From: Gyromitra esculenta
Taxonomy: Eukaryota > Ascomycota > Pezizomycetes > Pezizales > Discinaceae
DNA: 64,000 nt
Reading direction: 5' to 3'
Assembly: GCA_038503075.1 (NCBI GenBank)
Contig: JBCAML010000009.1
Coordinates: 1,612,001 to 1,676,000, forward strand
Position 1 is the stretch's first letter; every line of letters begins with the position of its first letter. A model generated the notes under the pieces. That model did no database searches, had not been told where the DNA came from, and saw nothing but the letters and a program-made list of their open reading frames with translations. Shown here piece by piece: positions 37,219-46,982 of the stretch. The position numbers and the translations under genes are program-made.

Positions 37219-37782
37219 GTATATGTTCTGGCCCGTATGTCACTAAATCCCGTTTACAAAGTGACTGGCCGTTTTGTAAATAGGCCAGCCAGTTTACAAA
37301 TGGAGCAACTTTGCAGATAGGCTGGCCCACCAGCAAAGTGGCACTAGTTTGTGGCCCGTATACAAAGTGCCATGAGATGAGGCCTCGCAAAAAATCCACC
37401 CAGAACGCCCTGAATTTCAACTCAAGGTGCCAGCCAACTCCACCGCAGCCCACTAAAACAGCGCTAGCTTTATCATGAACTCAAGCGCACCGATCAACTA
37501 CAAAAAAGGTGGCACTCCAAGAGCTCCGCGCGCTCCAGGTACTGGATGATACCGTGATGGTGGTTGTAGAACTTGAAGACTGTTGTTTTTCAAGTGGCTA
37601 TCAGTGCTAAGATGAATGGTGGAGAGGCTGACATTCTTTTAGTGTTAGTTGACTTAGCTATAGTTGTGGTTAATGAAAAACATTTTACTTTAAATACGGG
37701 CTAATTTCGAATAAAACTTTGTAAAGCAGGCTGGCCACTTTGCAAATGGACATTCTTGACAAACGGGCTAGAACATATATAT
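37219..37782. mobile_element. TIR element with repeated subterminal motif, about 564 bp
   Basis: The left end reads ATATGTTCTGGCCCGTATGT; the reverse complement of the right end reads ATATGTTCTAGCCCGTTTGT. Both arms then carry several copies of TTTACAAAG/TTTGCAAAGTG in both orientations, mixed with GGCCAGCC and GCTGGCC. Such clustered subterminal repeats are typical transposase-binding regions of cut-and-paste elements. No transposase is present. The minus frame at 37208-37453 is probably a by-product. Confidence 0.7.
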
Positions 37783-38189
37783 TATTATCATAATTTCTAT
37801 CATCTAAAACACCTCAATAACCCACAGAAGGCCCTCCTACTCGATCGTTTCACTATAATCGAATTTAGTCGGCCCTTTTAATAAGTCTTTTCGGTAAGTC
37901 CTCCGTGTTGCGGCTATGTTTTTCTATTTTACAGTTTTCAGTATTAGTATATCGTCCCAGTCACTCCTCCGATCTAAAACAGTGGCTAGGAAACTAGAAG
38001 CACCTTCTTCACACTATAAGAGGGTAATATTTTCTCCATGGAAATTTGCGGTCTTTTTGATTGATTAGGTCGCTTCGGCGTGAATATAAAAGTCGTGTCC
38101 GCTCCGTTTCCGTGTAGTAAATACTGTAGCTTCTGCGAACTTTATCACGAATGATTTTCGTCGAGAATAGCTTTTTCTTCCTTGAAAAA

Positions 38190-38218
38190 TAGATAGATAG
38201 ATAGATAGATAGATAGAT
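38190..38218 (+). repeat. (ATAG)n microsatellite
   Basis: About seven uninterrupted ATAG units. Confidence 0.9.
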
Positions 38219-39322
38219 TTTTCATTCATCGCATCCTTTCTTCCTTGAAGGTAGGTGCTTAGAATGAATGGCTTAGTCCCCTGGAAGACTACTGAGTAAA
38301 ATATCCTGTTTTTGCTAGCTTCTAATGCCCAAATTCTGCCGATGCTGAGTTTGGCGAAACACCTAAAGGAATAAATGACCTTGACTTCGGATTCAAAGCA
38401 CCTTGCTACTGTCAGCTACCTTACCTTTATTGAAATGGAACCAGGAGGTGGTAATCAATGACAGCGGAAGAACAGCAAGAGCGATGAGTCTCGAGTGTAT
38501 CTAGAGTCGGAATCTTTTAAGAGGAGCGAAGTGACTATAATCTCTGAGAAGACGAGATATAAACTAGAATAGAGGGATTCGAGTTTAGGTCTAAGGTCTT
38601 GATTGTCTATCGATAATTGTCTGAAGAAAACGAAGGAAATAACTGAAGGAAAATACAGAGTATTTATACACAAGCAGCTTCTTTCCGACCGTGATAAAAA
38701 TATAGGTGGGAAAGCCATTTGACCCCGAAATATTGCCAAGTAAATGTAAAAACAAGAAAACATGAGTTGTGTTACAAAAGAAGATAACGGAATGTTTCGC
38801 CAGTGTAAGCATGACTCATTTCCTATACAACATATTAAAATAGCAAGTATAAACGAGATATGACGTCCCTTATCTATAACAAAGTGAAAGATTAGACTAT
38901 TAAACCCAAATATGTAAATAAAATGACTCCGTTATCTATGCGTCCCAATATCCTGTAATATGCATGGAGATAAACAATAATACAAACAAATTAAGAAATG
39001 TACAGAGTCACCCTAAATTCCAACAACCTTAAGTATCTAGAAATCGGATCTTATAGTATGAGGACTCTCGTCCAACGCTTTTTTCGCCACTTTCTTGGTC
39101 TAGCTAGATACGATTCAATAATTCTAGACCACGCTGTGGTTTTCAATCGCTTAATATCTGCTAGATAATAATAGTCAATAGGCTATCTTCATTCCGTATA
39201 TCTTAATAAATCTAGTGTAATCGAGAACTGTTAACTAACTTAAACTCAATATTAACCTCGACTCGCGTAAGCAGCAAACAAATTATGAGTTTTGACATAC
39301 AGAGTATTCAGACAAGTAGCAC

Positions 39323-39520
39323 TGGAACGATTTGGTTAGGTTTATCGATGGCGCTTCTAACTTTCATGAGTTAGCCATTAAATCCTATTTTGGTCCTTAT
39401 GGAGTCGGCCGGCAGATCTTATTTAAGCAACCCCTTCTTTTAGAGAAAATCGTAACTATTTCTCGTGGTTAAGATGACGCTCTAGCTTGGTGTAACTCGC
39501 TTTTCTAGGGTGGTAGTGAC
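39323..39520 (+). pseudogene. decayed coding fragment, origin unknown
   Basis: One frame reads as protein for about 50 codons (WNDLVRFIDGASNFHELAIK, SYFGPYGVGRQILFKQPLLL). It is broken by TAA at 39470 and TAG at 39506 and continues between and after them (DDALAWCNSLF). A further TAG lies just before the fragment. All three stops could come from CAA or CAG by C-to-T change, as RIP would produce. It may be part of a transposon or a lost gene; I do not recognise it. Confidence 0.35.
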
Positions 39521-42014
39521 CGTTATTTCTAATTCCCAATGTTAGCCACCTACTGTTGAACCTAACTCTAACTCCAACAAGTTCCGATACTGAACAACTT
39601 ACAAGTATAAGTCAATATCAAACCCCGTTTTTTGTTCCTTTAACCTTTTGAATACCTGTCGTCGCTCTGATTGAGTAAAGAGAATACTATCGACCCACAT
39701 AATCCACTAAAATTAGTTCAATATTGGTCCTGTGTATTCATTCCTCTGGTCAAGCAACGACAGTAATTAGCGTAGCCTTCTGTATTCTCATTGCTCCGGT
39801 TAAGCAACGAAAAATCTCTCGTGATCGATTCATCCAGTTCATTTGAATTGGCTCAATATATTGCTCTAGCGTGCGCATCTAAATAAATCACTCGATCACT
39901 ATTATCTTTATCAGATGCTGTAGCTTTCTTTAAACCCAATGTATAAGATGTCTCAGGTTCTCTTGCTCAAATCGTAATCTATCTGGTTACTGTCAGTAAG
40001 TATCCCTTCAACCGTAACCTCGCTGTATCTGGCCTGTACAGGCCACAAAAAAAACTGACAACCTCTAACTTCACTTCAACCTATTTAATAAATCTACAAT
40101 CTTTCCTAGAGGTTTATTACTATGTATTCTTTATGGCTAGCATGCTAAATTTAAAATTAGTTGCTTACTACTTTATTAAGTTAGTGTTTCTGAGAGTGTA
40201 TTTTTAGCCCTGAAAATGACCCCCAACTCCAACTCCAATTTTTTCCTTCAATAGTTGCAACTGTATTCTCAAATTTCTTTTCTGATAAATTGAATAGCTA
40301 AGAAAGTTTGTATTAGAACCACAAATTTTTGCGCCATTGCTGGGGCTGACTTTTACAGTGTTGAAAAGCCATAATTTTGACTGTTTTTAGCGATTTTTAG
40401 TAGTTTTCGCTATTATTTGCTAGTAAATTTGGTAAGAATAAGGCATCAACACAGCAGTTTGGACATTCAGGACCATTATTCCGCCACCAGTGCCCCTGAA
40501 GTTCTAATTATTTTTTGACCTAGACTTCCTCTCTTCTTAAAGGTAATACCGGTTTCTACAGGGGTAGAATTCACTTTTAAAGGTGTGGTTGTTCAAAAAA
40601 CCTAGGTCGCTTAATTAGGGTACTTTACAATTTCATTGCTAACAACTTTGGAGTTTGGTCAATAGATTCAAATATTTAATATAATTTTCTTGGGATAGTT
40701 GAACTCTATATCCTACTTTATTATCATTTTTAAATTTTTTTTTAGCTTTGGGAGAGATAAAAGTACGGCATAAATACACCCGTTGCTATGGCCGAAATGT
40801 GCTACGGACGAAGGGATACCAACTTGGTAGATCCAGGGACTTGAATTGCTTCAACATCGTTTGTGCAGAAATTGCTACAGTGTTGTTCCATGGTTTATGC
40901 ACTATAATCTTCTGGTAGTTCAGAAATATGAACGAAAGATTGGATGTGTAGATCAGGTCGGTATCTGATAGTAACGAATATCCTATAGAGCATAGCGATG
41001 TTACTCTTATAATCGTAATGAAGGGCCACATCAAGTCTCAGTCTATCGGTTAATAAGCTGGCCCGTATCTAAGTGAGGAAACAGTGGGTATTATTATCCC
41101 CGACACCTAATAGAGAGGCGGTTAGTCGAATTCTGAACAATATGCGACATCAACAATCAATGCTTGCCCAGCTAACCGGTACATCTATTAATGAAGTACA
41201 ATCTGTAAAAAAAAAAAAGGTAGTCAGTCAAATGGCCCATCCAACCAATCTAATCTTTCTTTTCAATGTAACTACATTTCTAAAAGGGGATACCTATATT
41301 CTTCCTCCTTTGTAAACGATATACGTCCAAACTTTCCCGCGATCTGTCTAATGCTGACCTCTGTGCTATATCAATACTATGTTGATAACGACGATAAAGT
41401 CGAACTTTGAACGCGTATCCATCGCGCCCACTGAAGATCCAAACGTAAAATTCAGGTCTATATCCGTGAATGGATATTCGTAGTCCATTCAGGAGGAGTA
41501 TAAGCATTATAGCTCCTGGCTCCGAACCCAGTAGGGGCTATTCCATCACAATGAGCAATACCCCGTTTTTTTCGGCAACAAGAAATTAAAATGTTCTATA
41601 TTTGACGAGTCCGATTACAAGAAGACAGCTGCAGTTAGGCCACGATATTTTGGATTTTCTAACCACCATACTCGTCAGTAACGGCGGGCATCTAAAAATA
41701 TGTCTGAATATGCAACTTATTCTCGAGGGCGGAGCTATACCACCATAAAACAAGCCATCCACGCTTCGGCAGCATTAATTATCGATTCCTAAATAGAGAT
41801 ACACCGAACAATCGGTATTAACCAATCCTCAGCAAAACTAAATTATACTCGACCCATCTGCAGCAGTGATAACACCAATGGTGGACCATCGAAAATTAGA
41901 TCGGCCTTTGAATAAAAATTCGTTTGAGTTATTGGTTTCTTAGGTAGAGATAGAACTGAATAAATTTTGTGATTCTTAATAGCGGTCAGCAGTAGAACTT
42001 TGAATAAGCCTTGG

Positions 42015-42115
42015 AAGGAGCTCTTAGTTATCGGCTAGAGTTGAAACTTTGAATAAGCCTTTGACGGATATTCTAGTCGCAAGACTTCGGAGATGGGGCT
42101 CTGAATAAGTCCTGG
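42015..42115 (+). repeat. three diverged tandem copies, about 50 bp
   Basis: CTTTGAATAAGCCTT..., CTTTGAATAAGCCTTTGACGG... and CTGAATAAGTCCTGG... follow one another about every 45-55 bp in the MED6-proximal intergenic DNA. Confidence 0.45.
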
Positions 42116-42811
42116 ATTCAGATCCGATTGTTAGACAGAGGAATGACTTAGAAAGACCAGCAAGATGATGATCTTGAGCACTAGGGAGGAGCATCGATAG
42201 GAGTGGAAACCAGCGGCTTTTGAACATCCCTACTTCTGAATCTGGTGTAAGCAATCAGGTTGTCTTGAATCTATTCTCGATTGTGGGCCAAATCTAAGAC
42301 AGAGTTAGCTTATTTCGATATTTACATGTCCTCTCTCGATAGAGAAGGGCAGAGATTTTAGCGACGATAGGATTGTTAAATATCCCCTCTCATTCTCATC
42401 AATAGAGTGATTGAATATACTTGTTCGTTCGATAATGTTCCTTGTCATCATGATGGTGTTGAATATTGTGATTGAAGCGAAGGGTTTTTAATGTTGTTGA
42501 GAGAGTGGGGGTGGAAGTGGGATTAGAGGTGAGGATGAGTGGGAGGAAAATAGAGGTCCCACGCGCACCCATGCAGACATAAGAGCGGTCAAGCTCCTAG
42601 AAGTTCCCGTATCGGGACCCAAAGAATCACATGTAGAATAGAATTACGAAACAAGGATCAATCAAACAATGCCCGCTACCACTACATAATAGTCGCAATA
42701 TATCACTCGCAATACTATACAAATTATCCCGCTACATAGCAGACAGTACTTACCGATCAAAAAAAAACGCCAAGAACCCGAGAATCGCACAAAATTTCCC
42801 AATCATCTACA

Positions 42812-43832
42812 TCATCCCATCCCCGCACCTTTGCTCTTCCTTCTCCCGATCGTCGGCGCTGATGGTGTTACAACCTTCTTCCCGGCATCAACCACAGGTC
42901 CCCTACCAGATGGCATTTGAGCCTTCACGTCCTTCTTCCCGGGTGTTACCGTACCCCCTCTAGATGCCGTCTGTTGGCTCCCGGGTGCTGAATGTAGGAA
43001 ACTCCCCGGATCGCCGAGCAGCGGCGCGTGGTCGTCCATATATTCGTCTTGATGCCGGATAGATAAAGCGAGCGAGCGCGGAAGCAGCGTTGGGTCTGTG
43101 AGGTATGTAGATTTATTTGAAGATTGAGACGCTGCAGCGGTAAGAGAAGATTGTGTAGATGGGGGTGGCTGGGAGCTAAGTTGAGTAGATTGGGAACTAG
43201 TATTGGAGGTAGGGATGGTTTTGGTCGGGGTGAAGGAGGAGAGATTTGTAGCGATCTTTTGGGCGGTACGAAGTGCGTTGATTGCTGATAACTGCAGGGA
43301 ATTAGTTGGTGTCATAAACAGGTATCCGGAGGAACAAACCATTCTGTTCTGTAGCACAGCACCCACACTTGGTGCCTGGAAGATGTTTTCGCCTGTGATG
43401 TAGTATGTTGCCAGCACCGTCAAATCCTCTACCTCCCTCCCTGTATTATCATCGATTTTATTCAGTCTTCGAAGCTGCTTCCGAATCACCCATACGCCGG
43501 TCTCGGTTGAACCTGTCGCGAGCATGTACTCGACTCCCGTCATCTGCTTCAAGCGTTGGTTGAACAGTTCCACGGTCCGGAGCTCCTCGCGGATCTGCAT
43601 GTTGTACTGCATCTGCTGGAACAGATTACCGTTGTTAGAGGTGTTATCGAAGAATGTCGACATACGGAAGTAGTCCATAACTTGAGTGTGAGGGGAATTA
43701 GTATCTTGAGAACTTGGGGTAGTGGGGAGCGGTACCGGTCATAGGATTTAGCGGGCCCCATGTACGATACCATGCCTGGTCGCGCCATAGAGTTTCATCG
43801 AGGGGGGTTTTCGGACGTTCTATTGTCGCCAT
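42812..43832 (-). CDS. MED6: Mediator complex subunit 6
   Basis: Two exons (43736-43832 and 42812-43680) with a 55-nt intron give 321 residues. The MED6 domain fills residues 1-160: DETLWRDQAWYRTWGPLNP, then, across the intron, VMDYFRMSTFFDNTSNNGNL, then GVEYMLATGSTETGVWVIRK and VLATYYITGENIFQAPSVG with VLQNRMV. The C-terminal half is Ser/Thr/Gln-rich low complexity ending in a basic patch (IGRRKSKG), as in other filamentous fungi. Family knowledge: Med6 is a head-module subunit of Mediator, needed for RNA polymerase II transcription. The gene is divergent from MOD5, with 168-243 bp between starts, so they probably share a promoter. Confidence 0.95.
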
Positions 43833-44000
43833 TCTTAAGATCGAATTCGAGACTTGGATGAGTGGATGGGGGTTGATTCGGTGGAGCTGATCCAATCGAA
43901 CCAGAGTGCTGTTCTGCAAGAGCTGCGGCTCAACATTAAGCTTTGTGCTGTTACCCGGCCAAGCAACTGCAATTGACCCGGAACATTCAGACCCCTCCAT
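43833..44000. promoter_or_regulatory. shared MED6/MOD5 bidirectional promoter
   Basis: The gap between the divergent ATGs is 168 bp to the upstream MOD5 start. GACCCCTCCAT occurs at 43990-44000 and again at 44011-44021, the second inside the long MOD5 leader. No TATA box is obvious. Confidence 0.5.
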
Positions 44001-45853
44001 ATGCATCTACGACCCCTCCATTCACGGGCTTCTCTGAGAGCTCCTGTCTCCCGCTCGCCATATTGGAGAGCTAGGATGGCTTCTATTACTACACAACTAC
44101 CGTTGATAACAGTTATAGGTGCTACTGGTACCGGGAAATCAAATGTTCGTCTAGCCTATCGAGTTATCTTTCATGTCTGCTTTCTTTAGCTAACTCTTCC
44201 ACTTTAAGCTTGCAGTAGACCTCGCACTCGCTCTAAACGGAGAAGTTATCAATGGCGATGCAATGCAGATGTACGAGGGCCTCCCTATAATAACCAATAA
44301 AATCACAAGAGAGGATATGTGTGGAGTTCCACATCACCTCTTAGGCTTTTTAGACGTCAGGGATGTCTGGCGTGTTGGAAAGTTCGTACGGAAGGCAGAA
44401 AAAATAGTATGCCCATTTTTGCATCTAAGCTTGAATTAAGAGTCTATAATCTGACGGACACTAAGCTCCTGCTCTAGATTGAAGAAATCCGGTCACGAGG
44501 TCGTCTCCCAATCCTCGTAGGCGGAACCCACTACTACCTCCAATCCCTCCTGTTCCCACACTCGATACCAGCGTCCAACAAAGATGAAAAACTCGGAGAC
44601 GGAGACAGCGAGAACGAACCCTACCCTTTCCCCCCAGCCTCAGGCGAAATGCTCGAACTAAAATACCCAATTCTGTATGCCCCCCTCTCCCTCCATACCA
44701 CAACCCACTAACACACCCAGCAACGCTCCAACCCCCGAGCTCTACTCCGCCCTCTGCAAAATTGATCCTGGTATAGCCGCTAAATGGCACCCCAACGATC
44801 GCCGCAAGATCCGGCGTTCTCTCCAGATCTACTATGCTTCAGACTGCACCATCACCGCATCACAGCTCTACACAGCACAGCGCGCACAGAAACAGAGTTC
44901 CTCCGGCGCAACATCATGGACACGCTACCGAAACCTTATATTCTGGGTCCATGCCGAGACAGACGCGCTCAAAGAACGACTAGACGGGCGTGTAGACAAG
45001 ATGGTAGAGTCAGGAATGTGGGAGGAGATCGAAGAGATGAAGAAGATCTACGACGCAGCGATATTACGAAACACCGAGAGCGAAGGAGAAGTAGATCTAA
45101 ATAGCGGAATCTGGCAAAGTATAGGTTTTAAAGAATTCCTGCCATTCTTAGAGCAGCGGTCTCAGGGCGCCAAAGAAGAGATGCTAGAAGAGATGCGACA
45201 GAGTGGATTATCGAGCATGAAGACCGCAACGCGGCAATACGCAAGAAGCCAGATTAAGTGGATCCGGATCAAATTCCTTAACGCACTCAAAGCCGGAGAG
45301 AAAGAAATTGACGTAAGCGGTCAGACACGGAGTGGAAATGGTGATATATTCCTTCTCGACTCCACAGACGCATCTATGTTCTCGGAAACAGTATCCCATA
45401 CAGCTGTCGATATTGCCAAAGGTAAATGCCTCTCGAGAATAAATCGAAAAAGGCCATACATTAACATTCGCAGAATTCATATCGAACCAGCAGCTCCCTG
45501 ACCCCCTACTACTCTCATCCCTCGCTGCAACCTCACTCACTCCTAAACGCCCCTACGATCTGGCAAATCGTCCGGATCTATGGGTACAGCGTACATGTGA
45601 GTTGTGCGGTGTGACGTGCACCAACGCTGATGAATGGCGGATCCATGAGAAGAGTCAGCGTCACAAAAAGACTGTGAGTCGCGAGAAGCGGCGACCAGAG
45701 ATTGAAGCATTCATCAAGAAGCGGAAAGAGGAGGAGGCGAAGAAAGAACTGGCGAAGGAATTGATAAATATTCTGGAAAGGGGAATGGAGGCGGGGAAGG
45801 TGAATGCTGAGGTAGATCCTGGGAAGGTGGTAGAAAATGAGAACGGGGTGTAG
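44001..45853 (+). CDS. MOD5: tRNA dimethylallyltransferase (i6A37) with C-terminal zinc finger
   Basis: Five exons (44001-44144, 44209-44406, 44478-44674, 44721-45421, 45474-45853) encode 539 residues, or 514 from Met26. It transfers a dimethylallyl group to A37 of tRNAs reading codons that start with U. Motifs in order: P-loop GATGTGKS (residues 40-47), NGDAMQMYEGL, LVGGTHYYLQSLLF, WHPNDRRKIRRSLQIY, SIGFKEFLPFL and RQYARSQIKWIR. A matrin-type C2H2 finger (CELCGVTCTNADEWRIHEKS, then QRH) and a Lys/Glu-rich tail follow. The 25 residues before Met26 are Arg-rich without acidic residues, fitting a mitochondrial presequence. Yeast Mod5 likewise uses two starts for mitochondrial and nucleocytosolic forms. 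The acceptor of intron 1 was set to restore KSN-LAVDLAL. Confidence 0.93.
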
Positions 45854-46224
45854 TGGAGTTATAGTGACTGTTTTGTGGCTTTGGTGCTACTTGACTTACC
45901 TTCTATAGACACTAAAATTTATGTTTTTGACTATTTTGAATCAGTACAAAAGGGTTTTTGACAGATTTTATACGAGAAAGACCAAAAGCCCCATAGTTGC
46001 ATTTCATTAAACCGAGTGACTTTTAATGATCTCTAAAAGTAATCGGGACCAGCATATAAATAGGGATACGATAGAGGACACTATAGGACACGATACAATG
46101 CTTGCACCACCGAAGATATTCCAGTCGTAAGCCCATCTATGAACTAAAATCAAATAAGAAACCATACATTCCACCGAGGTATAGACCGAGACACCAGATT
46201 CAAAATAAAACACTTTAAACTAAC
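45854..46224. other. MOD5 3' flank, no gene
   Basis: This AT-rich spacer lies between the MOD5 stop and the tRNA. Nothing is recognised in it. Confidence 0.5.
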
Positions 46225-46232
46225 AAAAAAAA
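46225..46232 (-). terminator. Pol III T-run terminator of tRNA-iMet
   Basis: Eight A residues on the plus strand read as T8 on the tRNA strand, 26 bp past the 3' end of the tRNA, suitable for RNA polymerase III termination. Confidence 0.7.
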
Positions 46233-46258
46233 CTGACTTTGAAGAGAATTGAACGTCA

Positions 46259-46330
46259 TAGCAACACCAAGTTTCGATCTTGGGACCTCCGGGTTATGAG
46301 CCCGGCGCGCTTCCGCTGCGCCATGTTGCT
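46259..46330 (-). tRNA. initiator tRNA-Met (CAT), 72 nt, no intron
   Basis: The acceptor stem AGCAACA pairs with TGTTGCT, with discriminator A. The D-arm region is GCGCAGCGGAAGCGC. The anticodon stem-loop is CCGGGCTCATAACCCGG, with the run of three G:C pairs that marks initiators and anticodon CAT. The T loop reads ATCGAAA instead of TTCGA, the hallmark of eukaryotic initiator tRNA. The elongator tRNA-Met would differ at both places. Confidence 0.95.
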
Positions 46331-46648
46331 GTGGAAACCTTCAATATTTTCAAATTGCTAAACCTATCCAGAAGTAAACTCATCGTGCTATGATCACGAC
46401 TTAGGCTCTTTAGATTAGTATAGGAACTAAATGAGCAAATTTCAGGTTCGACGATTAAAGAATGATTAAATACTGATTAACGAAGTAAATCGAGTGATAA
46501 TTCATGATAAACTGAAAAGAAAATTATAGAAGCAAGGACCAACTACTTTCTTCTCTTTATTTTTTAATCCGAGTTCGACATAGGATATGCCTTTAGTTCA
46601 TACTATTCAACTCATCACCTGTGATTATAAATTAAAGTTAAAAAATGG

Positions 46649-46982
46649 GCACAAATTATGGGTGCCAAAAGTGTCAAAACTTAATTTACCACCCGTGACA
46701 AATTCAAGTTTAAGCATACTGAATTTCAGTATCTGTATGTACAGTACAGCACAAGGTGAATCTAGTACTATAAAATGATCTCATAACTGAGAGTTGGCCT
46801 GCAGAGTACTCTTCTGTAAATGATAGCTGGGATGTGAAATCTTGCAAGTAGGAGTTTGAAGATGGTATTACACTCAATGGAGCTAGAATTTGAGAACTGA
46901 ACATATTACCTACTGAATTTCAGTATGTTCACATATACTAAAATTTATCACCGGTGGTAAATTAAGTTTGACTCATTTGTGC
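46649..46982. mobile_element. foldback element, about 334 bp
   Basis: Left GCACAAATTATGGG...CAAAACTTAATTTACCACCC...CATACTGAATTTCAGTAT is mirrored on the right. The reverse complement there reads GCACAAATGAGTCAAACTTA, ATTTACCACCGGTGA and ACATACTGAAATTCAGTA. Arms of about 85 bp are diverged and contain small indels. No coding capacity. Confidence 0.6.

Larger units (their letters stand above)
35820..42811. other. gene-poor, AT-rich block, 7 kb
   Basis: After the thiolase promoter, no intact gene is recognised up to MED6. The block contains the 564-bp inverted-repeat element at 37219-37782, a (GATA)n tract, a decayed coding fragment at 39323-39520 and three diverged direct repeats near 42015-42115. 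Base composition is visibly AT-rich with many TA steps, as in RIP-affected or relic transposon DNA (inference). Confidence 0.5.

Noticed and set aside
41073..41315. 80-codon plus frame
   Set aside because: Starts at a non-ATG codon, contains a poly-A-derived Lys run and has no domain.
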